A DNA stretch of 21,265 bases from SLQH01 sp964612995 (lineage in GTDB: Bacteria; Planctomycetota; UBA11346), in the NCBI GenBank assembly GCA_964612995.1, contig CAZTGE010000066.1:1-21265 (forward strand). The letters run 5' to 3'. This document shows positions 7,797-14,898 of the stretch, piece after piece. The notes under the pieces are model-generated. The model did no database searches. It saw nothing but the letters and a program-made list of their open reading frames with translations, and was not told the origin of the DNA. Both the position numbers and the translations under genes were made by a program. Each line of letters begins with the position of its first letter. Position 1 is the stretch's first letter.

Positions 7797-8750
7797 ATGC
7801 GGGGCCGCGCCGGGCTGAAATGGATCAAGCTGGGCACGCCCACCGTGCATTGGCCACGGCGGGAACACGACTACGACGAGATCCTGCGCAACCCGCGCCA
7901 CCTCCTGGCTGCACCCGCAGCCTACGCACGTGAGGTCGCGCGCACCCGTCGCGCCTGCCGGACCTGGTCGTTGCTGGCCGTGCTCTGCGTCGTCGTCACC
8001 ACCGCCCTCGGCGTAGGGATCCTGGCCGTGCGCGGCTTCGATATCGCGGTGGTGGCGCTGCTGCTCGTCGGCCCCGTCGCCGCGGTGTTCCTCGCGCTGC
8101 ACCGTCAGGATCTGATGCTGCGCCTGCTGCGTCGCGGCCACTGCCTGGGGCTCATGAGCGAGGAGACGACAGCGCGCCAGGAGCTGCGCGGACTGCATCG
8201 ACGGCTGCATCGACGACAACGCCGGGCCACGGTGCTCCTGCTCATCGGTGCGCTGGCGCTGGGCGGAACGGTCGCCATCCTGATAGCCGCGAGCCAGGAC
8301 CCGGATGGCCCACTGATTCCGCTGCACGCCAGTGATCATCTCTGGTTACTCAGCCTGGCCATCGGCGGCTCACTCTGGGCCACGGTCATGCTGCTGCGCC
8401 GCCCGCGCCTGCGGGTCCCGCTGATCACGCCGCGAACACAGGCACCGCTGAGCCCACCACGGCCCGCGCCACGCCCGTCACCGTCACCGTCACGCACCCA
8501 CGCGATGCGTGATCCCCTGCGCCAACGTCGCGCACGCAGCAAGGGCAAGCGGATACTTGTCCATCGGTACCTGTTCTGCGCCCTGTTGCCATGCCTGATC
8601 GGCATCGGCCTCGCGTTGCTGTTCTCACCGAACGTCACCCGGGCCTTCGGCATGGTCCTGGGCATGTTCGGCATCGTGCTGATCTTGACCATCAACAGCG
8701 CGACCATCGCCTTCACCCGCCGCGCCCGGCCTGTGCACGACGAGGATTGA
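7797..8750 (+). CDS. Six-segment membrane protein of unknown function
   Basis: I do not recognise this 317-residue protein. Hydrophobic stretches suggest six membrane segments: about 57-78, 82-102, 144-165, 181-200, 257-277 and 283-306. A strongly basic loop with the near-repeat RGLHRRLHRRQRR (131-143) lies between the second and third. A proline-rich linker (PLSPPRPAPRPSPSPS, about 217-232) and a basic patch precede the fifth. The N-terminal 55 residues are polar and probably cytoplasmic. ATG 7797 directly follows an alternative GTG at 7794, and the only ribosome-site candidate (GGGGC) is weak. The stop is 7 bases from the stop of the convergent aldo/keto reductase gene. Third-position GC bias and the regular topology support a real gene. 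Confidence 0.7.
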   Translation: MRGRAGLKWIKLGTPTVHWPRREHDYDEILRNPRHLLAAPAAYAREVARTRRACRTWSLLAVLCVVVTTALGVGILAVRGFDIAVVALLLVGPVAAVFLALHRQDLMLRLLRRGHCLGLMSEETTARQELRGLHRRLHRRQRRATVLLLIGALALGGTVAILIAASQDPDGPLIPLHASDHLWLLSLAIGGSLWATVMLLRRPRLRVPLITPRTQAPLSPPRPAPRPSPSPSRTHAMRDPLRQRRARSKGKRILVHRYLFCALLPCLIGIGLALLFSPNVTRAFGMVLGMFGIVLILTINSATIAFTRRARPVHDED

Positions 8751-8757
8751 TCGCCGC

Positions 8758-9939
8758 CTACTGCGCGTGCTCGTCACTGCGATACAGGGCCGCATGGGCC
8801 TCGCTGAGCAGGGCCGGCAGATCGATGCCCGACGGCGCGCGGTCGCCGTCGACCAGGGCGACGCGTTCCGGAGTCGCGAAGGCACCGGGGAACCAATGCC
8901 CCTTTTCCTCGAACATGTTGTAGCGCCAGCTGGCGAATGCCTGCATGTCATAGCATTTCCACAGACGGCGGAAGCGCAGGACCTCGGGGATGTTGATGCC
9001 CGAGGGGTCGTCGGCGAATTCGAGCCCGGCGTAGGCGCTGAGCGGATCGACCTGGAGCTGGGCGTCGAGCCGGTGCTCGATGGCCAGGTCGACCCGGGTC
9101 AGCGGCACCGCCGCCGGCAGGGCGCCGGTCATCTGCGTGAAATGCGCCGCCTCGGTGCACCCGAAGGAGAGCGTCTGGACCTGCGGCAGGCGCAGGCACC
9201 AGCGGGCGTTGAACTGGACCGGGGTCAGCGGATCGCAGAGCCGGGCCAGCTTCTCGCTCGGGTCGTAGAGGTTGCCGCCCTTGTTGTTCGGCGAGATGAT
9301 GAACACGCCCATGTCGCGCGCCGCCGCCAGGCGCACCGCGGGCCAGTTCTCCTGGAAGAAATAATAATAGTGCAGATTGACGAAGTCGAAGCGGTCGCTG
9401 GCGATGGCTTCGCAGATCAGCTCCGTGGGCCCGTGGGTGCTGAAGCCGACGTGGCCGATGATCCCTTCGTGCTTGAGCTTCCACAGCTCGTCGACCGGAC
9501 CCCCGGGCACCAGCGCCGCGTCGCAGAGCTCGCGGTTGTTGATGCCATGCCAGGCGTAGAAGTCGATGTGGTCGGTACGCAGAGCGGCCAGCTGCGCCTC
9601 GACCATCTGCCGCATCTCCGCGGCGGTCTTCGCGTTGCCCTTGGTCATCCAATGGAAGCGCTCCCGCGGCACCTGCAGGACCTCGTTGACCGCCTTGCCG
9701 AAGACGTGCTCGCTCTTGCCGTAGCCCCAGGCGGTCTCGAGCAGGTTGATGCCATGGTCGAGGGCGAGGGTGACCACCTCGGCGCAGTGCGCGACGGCCG
9801 CATCGGGGGCCTGGTCACGCGGCTGCCCGCCGGCCTCGCGGAAACGCATCCCGCCCTGGGTGATCACGCTGATCATCGTATCGGTCCGGCCGAAACGACG
9901 GTACTGCATCGGCGCGCGCTGGTTGCGGATCTGGTTCAT
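8758..9939 (-). CDS. Aldo/keto reductase
   Basis: This cytoplasmic NAD(P)H-dependent carbonyl reductase of about 393 residues has the (beta/alpha)8 fold of the family. The N-terminal YRRFGRTDTMISVITQGGMR is typical. Of the catalytic tetrad, Tyr is in WGYGKSEHVFG (Y73), Lys in WMTKGN (K100) and His in FYAWHGIN (H131). The position normally held by Asp (INxxDTA) reads INLLETA, so it is Glu68. The last 90 residues extend past the barrel and resemble the tails of larger AKRs in PVC-group genomes; no Fe-S cluster cysteines are visible. GTGGGGC precedes the ATG at 9939, while ATG 9909 (MQYRRFG) has no ribosome site but matches the usual family start. The open frame runs further up into the inserted element, which is fortuitous. 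The substrate is unknown. Confidence 0.88.
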   Translation of the reverse strand: MNQIRNQRAPMQYRRFGRTDTMISVITQGGMRFREAGGQPRDQAPDAAVAHCAEVVTLALDHGINLLETAWGYGKSEHVFGKAVNEVLQVPRERFHWMTKGNAKTAAEMRQMVEAQLAALRTDHIDFYAWHGINNRELCDAALVPGGPVDELWKLKHEGIIGHVGFSTHGPTELICEAIASDRFDFVNLHYYYFFQENWPAVRLAAARDMGVFIISPNNKGGNLYDPSEKLARLCDPLTPVQFNARWCLRLPQVQTLSFGCTEAAHFTQMTGALPAAVPLTRVDLAIEHRLDAQLQVDPLSAYAGLEFADDPSGINIPEVLRFRRLWKCYDMQAFASWRYNMFEEKGHWFPGAFATPERVALVDGDRAPSGIDLPALLSEAHAALYRSDEHAQ

Positions 9940-9984
9940 GTGCCCCACGGTGGTTTCGGCCCAGCCGAGGCAAGCGGCAGTGCA

Positions 9985-9995
9985 CCGTGCCATCG
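9985..9995. repeat. Outer target-site duplication, left copy (CCGTGCCATCG)
   Basis: These 11 bases are repeated exactly at 10300-10310, directly outside both ends of the outer element. The pair marks the staggered target cut of the first insertion. Confidence 0.85.
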
Positions 9996-10056
9996 CAGGG
10001 CCGCTCAAAGCCCGGCCCCTGGGAGCGCCGAGCACCAGCTCGGCATGGAAACAGGG

Positions 10057-10066
10057 GTCACAACAT
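10057..10066. repeat. Inner target-site duplication, left copy (GTCACAACAT)
   Basis: These ten bases recur exactly at 10230-10239, directly outside both ends of the inner element. They belong to the left arm of the outer element's palindrome, so the second insertion hit that stem. Confidence 0.85.
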
Positions 10067-10229
10067 CAGGGCGACTCAAAGCTCGCCCCGGGAGCGCCGA
10101 TCACCAGGTCGGCATGCCTTGCCTCGCCTCCACCTGCGTCAAACCGCCCGGCTCTCTTTGGTGCTTGGGTCGTAGTGACGCAGGTGGAGGCGAGGCAAGG
10201 CCCTCATTTGCGAGCTTTGAGTCGCCCTG
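10067..10229. mobile_element. Inner MITE-like element, 163 bases
   Basis: Perfect 19-base terminal inverted repeats, CAGGGCGACTCAAAGCTCG at 10067-10085 and its complement at 10211-10229, differ at only two positions from the outer element's right end. Ten-base direct repeats flank it. The internal order repeats that of the outer element: a stem-loop with ACCA loop (GCCGATC-ACCA-GGTCGGC, 10096-10113), then a large palindrome, then a TCAT-containing spacer before the right end. The palindrome differs in sequence from the outer one: 25-base perfect arms at 10116-10140 and 10177-10201 around a 36-base centre. It is too short to code for a transposase. Confidence 0.85.
10116..10201. repeat. 25-base perfect inverted repeat in the inner element
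   Basis: The arms are at 10116-10140 (starting GCCTTGCCTCGCCTCCACCT) and 10177-10201, exactly complementary over 25 bases, with 36 bases between them. In RNA or single-stranded DNA this would form a very stable hairpin. Confidence 0.9.
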
Positions 10230-10272
10230 GTCACAACATGGGTCCATCATTCGATGGAACCATGTTGTGACC
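10229..10272. repeat. 44-base hairpin, palindrome of the outer element
   Basis: Thirteen outer base pairs (GGTCACAACATGG with CCATGTTGTGACC), one G/A mismatch, six inner pairs (TCCATC with GATGGA) and an ATTC loop. Before the inner insertion the outer stem was 15 pairs, using GGGGTCACAACAT at 10054-10066 and the CCCC ending at 10274. Confidence 0.85.
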
Positions 10273-10299
10273 CCGTCATCCGAGCTTTGAGCGGCCCTG

Positions 10300-10310
10300 C
10301 CGTGCCATCG
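10300..10310. repeat. Outer target-site duplication, right copy (CCGTGCCATCG)
   Basis: Exact copy of 9985-9995, starting at the base after the outer element's right end. Confidence 0.85.
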
Positions 10311-10367
10311 TACGCTCTGCCGACCGCGCGCTTGGCCCCCCTGCATCGAGCGACAGACTTGCCGGCC

Positions 10368-11591
10368 ATGACGACCCTGGTGATCGATATGAGCGCGGGC
10401 GTGGCCGGCGACATGCTGCTCGGAGCCATGCTGGCCCTCACGCCCGAGTCGGGCGAACGGCTGCAGCGCGATCTCGACGCGCTGGGCACCGGGCCGTTGC
10501 CGCTCCGGGTGGAACCGGTGCAGGTGGCGGGCATCGCCGCGACCGCCGCCCGGGTCGACGTCGCTCAGACCGCCGACTGGCAACCCGAGCGCGCCCATGA
10601 ACACCACCACCACGGCCGCCACTGGAGCGAGATCCGGCAGATCATCGCCGCGGCGCCATTGAGCGAACGGGCGCGCGGGCGCGCCCAGGCCGCCTTCGCG
10701 CTGCTGGCGGAGGCCGAAGGCGCGGTCCACGGCGTCGATCCCGAGCGGGTCCATTTTCACGAGGTCGGCGCCCGCGACGCCATCGCCGACGTCGTCGGCT
10801 GCTGCCTGCTGCTCGACTACCTCGACGTCGAACGGATCCACGCCACCCCCCTGGTGCTCGGCTCGGGCACGGTCGCCTGCGCCCACGGCCGGATGCCGGT
10901 ACCGGTGCCGGCGGTGGCCGAGATGCTCGAGCGCACCGGTGCGCCCCACCACCGGCTCACGGCCCAGACTGGCGAGCTGACCACCCCCACCGGCTGCGCT
11001 CTGGTCTGCAGCCTGGCCGACAGCTGGCAGAGTCCGGACCCGCTCCGGCTGAGCGGCATCGGCTACGGGGCCGGAACCCGGACCATCCCCGGCCTCGCCA
11101 ATCTGGTCCGCGTCCTGCTCTACGAGGCGCAACCGCAGACCGCCGACACGGTCTGCGAACTGCGCACGGTGGTCGACGACATGACCGGCGAGCAGCTCGG
11201 CTGGCTGATCGAACATCTGCTCGCGGCCGGAGCGCTCGACGCCTACGCGCTACCGGCAACGATGAAACGGGGGCGGCCGGGTCACGAGCTCTGCGTGCTC
11301 GCCGCGCCGGCAGCCGAGGACACCATCGCCGATCTGCTGCTCAGCGGCTCGAGCGCCATCGGGCTGCGCAGCCATCGCGTTCCCCGCCGGACCCTGCCAC
11401 GGCACGAGGAGACGGTCACGCTCGCGGGCCAGCGCATCCGCTTGAAGGTGGTCGCCGCGCCCGATGGCCACGAACGGGTCAAACCGGAGGCGGCCGACGT
11501 CGCCGCAGCGGCCACCGCGCTCGCCCGGCCTTTCGCCGAGATCCAGGCCCGGGCAGTGGCCGCACGCGGCGGAGGCGGGAGCGAACGATGA
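10368..11591 (+). CDS. larC: LarC, nickel-inserting enzyme for the nickel-pincer nucleotide cofactor
   Basis: This 407-residue cytoplasmic protein matches full-length LarC, the CTP-dependent cyclometallase that inserts nickel to finish the nickel-pincer nucleotide cofactor of lactate racemase and related enzymes. Family features are the N-terminal IDMSAGVAGDMLLGAMLAL (6-24), a His-rich run HEHHHHGRH (77-85) fit for nickel handling, HFHEVGARDAIADVVG (129-144) and ELTTPTGCAL further on. LarC1 and LarC2 regions are one frame here, unlike the frameshifted Lactobacillus gene. ATG 10368 is the family start; an open frame reaching back into the inserted element adds an unrelated leader. No strong ribosome site is visible. 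The stop overlaps the rimO start as ATGA, implying coupled translation. larA, larB and larE are not in the window. Confidence 0.9.
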   Translation: MTTLVIDMSAGVAGDMLLGAMLALTPESGERLQRDLDALGTGPLPLRVEPVQVAGIAATAARVDVAQTADWQPERAHEHHHHGRHWSEIRQIIAAAPLSERARGRAQAAFALLAEAEGAVHGVDPERVHFHEVGARDAIADVVGCCLLLDYLDVERIHATPLVLGSGTVACAHGRMPVPVPAVAEMLERTGAPHHRLTAQTGELTTPTGCALVCSLADSWQSPDPLRLSGIGYGAGTRTIPGLANLVRVLLYEAQPQTADTVCELRTVVDDMTGEQLGWLIEHLLAAGALDAYALPATMKRGRPGHELCVLAAPAAEDTIADLLLSGSSAIGLRSHRVPRRTLPRHEETVTLAGQRIRLKVVAAPDGHERVKPEAADVAAAATALARPFAEIQARAVAARGGGGSER

Positions 11592-12877
11592 GTCCACGCA
11601 CGGTGGCCCTGATCAGCCTCGGCTGCGCCAAGAACCTGGTCGACAGCGAATCGCTGATCGCCCGGCTCAAGGGCCTGGGCTTCGCTCTCAGCGACGACCT
11701 GACCAGCGTCGACCTCGCGCTGGTCAACACCTGTGGCTTCGTCGAAGAAGCCAAGCGCGAGAGCATCGACCACATCCTCGAGACCGCGGATGCCTTGCGG
11801 CCGGGGGCCAGGCTCTTCGTCACCGGGTGCCTCGCCCAGCGCTACCGCGACGAGCTGCGCGACCAGATGCCGGAGATCGACTGCCTCGTCCCGCTCGACG
11901 ACTACGCGGACTTCGAGGCCCTGGTCCGAGAGCACTTCCCCGACGCGCCCGCCGGCGCCACGCCCACCCCGACCCGGCTGACCCCGCCCCACCTCGCCTA
12001 CTGCAAGATCGCCGAGGGCTGTGACAATACCTGCACCTTCTGCGCCATCCCGCTGATCCGCGGGCCGCAGGTCTCGCGACCGATCGAGGAACTCACCGCC
12101 GAGGTCGCTGCGATGGCCGCGTCGGGCGTGCGCGAGATCAGCCTGATCAGCCAGCAGCTCGACGCCTACGGCCGCGACCGGTACGGCGAACCGCGCCTGG
12201 CCGACCTCTTGCACCAGCTCGGCCCGGCCGCCGGCGATGCCTGGATCCGATTGCATTACTGCTACCCCAACCATCTCGATGACGCGTTGATCGCGGCCAT
12301 CGCCGCCGTGCCCAACGTGCTGCATTACATCGATATGCCGATCCAGCACGCGTCCGACGCCGTCCTGCGACGCATGGGCCGGCGGACCACCCGGGCGCAC
12401 ATCGCCGGGCGCATCGCCGCCCTGCGCGCAGCGATGAGCGACGTGGTCCTGCGCACCGCGGTGATCGTCGGTTTTCCCGGCGAGACCAAGGACGACTTCG
12501 CCGAACTGCTCGACTTCGTCGCCACCACCGGCTTCGACCAGCTCGGCTGCTTCCCCTTCAGCAGCGAAGAGGGCACCGCCGCGGCCAGGCTCGACGGCGC
12601 GCTCGACCCCGCGACCGTCGCCGCGCGCCAGGACCGGCTGATGCACGAACAGGCCCGGATCCACACCGAACGCCTGCATGCCTGGGTCGGCCGCGAGCTC
12701 GACGTGCTGGTCGACGGCCCCGGGCAAGCCGGTACGATACAGGCCCGCCATTACGGTCAGGCCTTCGAGGTCGACAATCTGACCCTGGTCACGGGCACGG
12801 CGCCAGCCGGCAGCCGGTTGCGGGTACGGATCACCGGTACCCGCGACTACGATCTGCTCGCCGAAGCGCTAGCCTGA
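11588..12877 (+). CDS. rimO: Ribosomal protein S12 methylthiotransferase RimO
   Basis: This 429-residue radical-SAM enzyme adds a methylthio group to the conserved aspartate of ribosomal protein S12. The N-terminal UPF0004 domain carries the three auxiliary-cluster cysteines: SLGCAKN (C13), NTCGF (C49) and TGCLAQ (C81). The radical-SAM motif GCDNTCTFCAIP supplies C145, C149 and C152. VGFPGETKDDF and the region with CYPNH and MPIQH are typical of the methylthiotransferase barrel. Roughly the last 65 residues form a TRAM domain. SLGCAKNLVDSE and CAIPLIRGP fit RimO rather than MiaB, which has a different opening and CxxPxxRG context. Length is normal. The start overlaps the larC stop by four bases (ATGA), with GGCGGGAGCG upstream as ribosome site. 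Confidence 0.94.
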   Translation: MSPRTVALISLGCAKNLVDSESLIARLKGLGFALSDDLTSVDLALVNTCGFVEEAKRESIDHILETADALRPGARLFVTGCLAQRYRDELRDQMPEIDCLVPLDDYADFEALVREHFPDAPAGATPTPTRLTPPHLAYCKIAEGCDNTCTFCAIPLIRGPQVSRPIEELTAEVAAMAASGVREISLISQQLDAYGRDRYGEPRLADLLHQLGPAAGDAWIRLHYCYPNHLDDALIAAIAAVPNVLHYIDMPIQHASDAVLRRMGRRTTRAHIAGRIAALRAAMSDVVLRTAVIVGFPGETKDDFAELLDFVATTGFDQLGCFPFSSEEGTAAARLDGALDPATVAARQDRLMHEQARIHTERLHAWVGRELDVLVDGPGQAGTIQARHYGQAFEVDNLTLVTGTAPAGSRLRVRITGTRDYDLLAEALA

Positions 12878-12938
12878 GACCGCGTTGCATTGACCGTCCC
12901 GGCCGAGCGCCGAGGATCCCCCCTCCCTGGAGCCCGCC

Positions 12939-13814
12939 ATGTCCGCCCATACTCCGGCCACCATCGCGCTCGCGATGATCCTCCTGCTCACCGCGGGCTG
13001 CGCTGGTGGACGCGACGACGACGCCGCCCGCCTCGGCGCGGACGCGACCGCTCTCGCCCAGGAGGCCCGCGCAACTCACGGCAGCGCCGACAAGCTGACC
13101 TTCACGCTGGTCATCTCGGTCCGCCCCGAAGACGGCGACGCGGTCAACTTCTCGCTGTTCGCCTGGTGCGACGAGAACGACCGCACCCGCATCCGCGCGA
13201 CCAAGCTCGATGTCGATTTCCTCGATGGGCTGATCGAAGCGGACGGCTCCTTCGTCGTCGGCCTGGTCCGCAGCAAAGAGGTGGTCACCGGTCGGCTCGA
13301 CGACCTCGCGGTCACCCGCACCATCGTGACCGGATCCGGGGAGACGATGACCGAGCGGCGCGTTCCGCCCGGCGCGAGCTTCTTCGCCAGCATCGGGCGC
13401 ATCGTCGACGAGGCCAAGCACGGCCCCATCCCCGCGGCCGAGACCTACACCGTGGTCGGGACCGATCCCGATACCGTGCTGCGCTGCACCCACGCCGAGG
13501 ACACCGCCACCCGCGTCGCGCTCAGCGGACGTCATCACGAAGCGGCGTGGAAAGAGCTCTACGACGGCGACGAGCGACTCCTGCGCATCGACTACCAGCG
13601 CTACCAGATCCGTGACCGCATGCGCCGGCCGATCGTCGCCACCCTGACCTTCCCCGACAGCGAGACAGTGGTGCGCACCCGCTACCGGCGCATCGATCAG
13701 GTGCCCGGCTTCCGCCCCGGCACCTTCATCTACGACCCGCCGGCCGACTGGAAGCGCATCGGCATCGAGGAGTTCATCGACCGCCTCGTCGAGCGCGACG
13801 CCGAGGACGACTGA
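12939..13814 (+). CDS. Predicted lipoprotein, LolA/LolB-like in character
   Basis: This 291-residue protein starts with a lipoprotein signal: a hydrophobic run (ATIALAMILLL) and a lipobox LTAGC with Cys21. It is expected to be lipid-anchored outside the inner membrane. The rest alternates beta-rich segments (KLTFTLVISVRPEDGDAVNF, TATLTFPDSE-like strands) and ends with FIYDPPADWKRIGIEEFIDR. That closing pattern is seen in LolA/LolB-fold proteins and DUFs that carry lipids or sense outer-membrane state. I see no motif that assigns a function. CTGGAG sits 7-8 bases before the ATG. It lies 61 bases after rimO and three bases before the pseudouridine synthase start, so it is probably co-transcribed with both. 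The lipoprotein call is firm; the LolA-like idea is weak. Confidence 0.75.
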   Translation: MSAHTPATIALAMILLLTAGCAGGRDDDAARLGADATALAQEARATHGSADKLTFTLVISVRPEDGDAVNFSLFAWCDENDRTRIRATKLDVDFLDGLIEADGSFVVGLVRSKEVVTGRLDDLAVTRTIVTGSGETMTERRVPPGASFFASIGRIVDEAKHGPIPAAETYTVVGTDPDTVLRCTHAEDTATRVALSGRHHEAAWKELYDGDERLLRIDYQRYQIRDRMRRPIVATLTFPDSETVVRTRYRRIDQVPGFRPGTFIYDPPADWKRIGIEEFIDRLVERDAEDD

Positions 13815-13817
13815 CCG

Positions 13818-14837
13818 GTGGCCAGACACCGTCCGCCGCGAACCGGCCCCCCAGCGAAGGGGCGGCCCCACAACAAGCCAGGCGCCTCGAGCGGCGGCCG
13901 GGCCAGGCGCGCACCACAACACGTCTGGCAGGTCAGTGAAGACGCGCTGGTCGTCGGCGTCGAGGCCGGCAGCGACCTCGCCCACTACCTTGCCGAGACC
14001 TTCACCCGCATCGGCTCCATCCGCCAGGTACGCCGGCTGTTGGCGGAGCGCCGGTGCCGCGTCAACGGTCAGGTCGAGACCTTCGGCAGCCGGGTGCTGC
14101 GCAAGGGCGACATCGTCGAGTTCAATCCGCCTGCGCCCAAACGCGAGCGCAAGCGCACCGTGTTCGAACCCGCGCGACTGCTCCACGACGCCGACGGGGT
14201 GGTGGTCTACGACAAACCACCTCACCTCGCCGTGACTCCCACCGCCGACAAACACTGGGACCTGCTCCACCTGCTGCGCAAACCCCTCGGCGAGCTGCTG
14301 CCCGTGCATCGGCTCGACGCCGATACCACCGGCGCGGTGGTCCTCGCCCGAAACGCCGCGGTCCAGCAGCGGCTCGAAGAGGCCTTCCGCAGCCGTCGGG
14401 TCGAGAAGCACTACCGCGCCCTGGTCCGCGGCCACCCGCCGGAGACCGGCGAACGCCGGAGCTTCCTGGTCTGCAAGGAGAGCCAGCCCGGACTCGAGAA
14501 GTGGGGCAGCGGCAAGAACCGGAGCCAGGGCGCGCTGTTCGCCCGCACCAGCTGGACCGTTCTGCGCCACCTGCGCCACGGCGCGGTGGTCGCGGTCGAG
14601 CCGCACAGCGGCCGCTACCATCAGATCCGGATCCACTTCGCCGAGATGGGCTGTCCACTGATCGGCGACGCGCTCTACGGCGATCGCGCCGACCCGATCG
14701 ACGTCCCCCGCCACATGCTCCACGCCGAACGCTTGAGCTTCCCCGATCCGGCCGGCGGGCGCCGCCGCATCAGCGTCACCGCCGCCGAACCAGAGGACTT
14801 CCGCGACGCGGTCGCCCGGTTGGACAAGGTCAAGTAA
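13818..14837 (+). CDS. RluA-family pseudouridine synthase with S4 domain
   Basis: This 339-residue enzyme converts specific uridines in rRNA or tRNA to pseudouridine. A basic, disordered N-terminus of about 40 residues comes first. An S4 RNA-binding domain (about 52-104, SIRQVRRLLAERRCRVNGQ) precedes the catalytic domain, whose motif HRLDADTTG (164-172) carries the catalytic Asp167. YDKPPHLAVTP (131-141) and GRYHQIRIHF with LIGDALYG in the last third are the other RluA motifs. I cannot tell RluC, RluD or another subtype from sequence alone. The start is GTG 13818, with GAGGA about ten bases before it, three bases after the lipoprotein stop. It seems to close the larC-rimO gene row. Confidence 0.9.
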   Translation: MARHRPPRTGPPAKGRPHNKPGASSGGRARRAPQHVWQVSEDALVVGVEAGSDLAHYLAETFTRIGSIRQVRRLLAERRCRVNGQVETFGSRVLRKGDIVEFNPPAPKRERKRTVFEPARLLHDADGVVVYDKPPHLAVTPTADKHWDLLHLLRKPLGELLPVHRLDADTTGAVVLARNAAVQQRLEEAFRSRRVEKHYRALVRGHPPETGERRSFLVCKESQPGLEKWGSGKNRSQGALFARTSWTVLRHLRHGAVVAVEPHSGRYHQIRIHFAEMGCPLIGDALYGDRADPIDVPRHMLHAERLSFPDPAGGRRRISVTAAEPEDFRDAVARLDKVK

Positions 14838-14861
14838 CCCCGGGCGCGACTGCACGCGGTT

Positions 14862-14876
14862 TGGCACGCTCTCTGC
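14862..14876 (+). promoter_or_regulatory. Sigma-54 promoter of the FlgD-like gene
   Basis: TGGCACG-CTCT-CTGC matches the sigma-54 consensus TGGCACG-N4-TTGC at all but one base, with the required GG-N10-GC spacing (GG 14863-14864, GC 14875-14876). Transcription should start near 14888, leaving a leader of only about 11 bases before the ATG at 14899. Sigma-54 control is common for hook and basal-body genes. No activator site was looked for successfully upstream, because that region is rluA-type coding sequence. Confidence 0.75.
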
Positions 14877-14884
14877 GTAGTCCC

Positions 14885-14898
14885 GGCGGAGGTCCGCC
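14885..14898 (+). promoter_or_regulatory. Ribosome site inside a small palindrome
   Basis: GGCGGAGGTCCGCC is a perfect dyad ending right at the ATG. GGCGG can pair with CCGCC around an AGGT loop, covering part of the GGAGG ribosome site (14888-14892). A transcript starting near 14888 would lack the left arm, so only read-through RNA from upstream could fold this way. Confidence 0.45.

Larger units (their letters stand above)
9996..10299. mobile_element. Outer MITE-like element, interrupted by a second copy
   Basis: The ends are terminal inverted repeats: CAGGGCCGCTCAAAGCCCG at 9996-10014 and the complement of CAGGGCCGCTCAAAGCTCG at 10281-10299 (18 of 19 match). Eleven-base direct repeats flank it. 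Removing the inner element and one copy of its duplication leaves 131 bases. Order inside: left end; a stem-loop GCCGAGC-ACCA-GCTCGGC (10027-10044); a long palindrome; right end. No reading frame could encode a transposase, so a related element must have moved it. CAGGG ends with 8-10-base duplications are, as I recall, typical of ISAs1-family elements; this needs checking. It lies between the divergent aldo/keto reductase and larC genes. Confidence 0.85.

Noticed and set aside
8758..10035. Longer aldo/keto reductase starting at 10035
   Set aside because: The extra N-terminal residues derive from the element and its flank; the barrel start and a ribosome site point to 9939 or 9909.
10116..10201. 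Rho-independent terminator reading of the 25-base inverted repeat
   Set aside because: There is no T-run after it, and it sits upstream of both flanking genes' starts inside an inserted element.
9996..10299. CRISPR-like array
   Set aside because: The repeated motifs are inverted element ends and hairpins, not evenly spaced direct repeats with unique spacers, and no cas gene is present.
10254..10367. Earlier start for larC inside the inserted element
   Set aside because: The extra 38 residues come from the element's hairpin and end, and the family begins at the MTTLVIDMSAG position.
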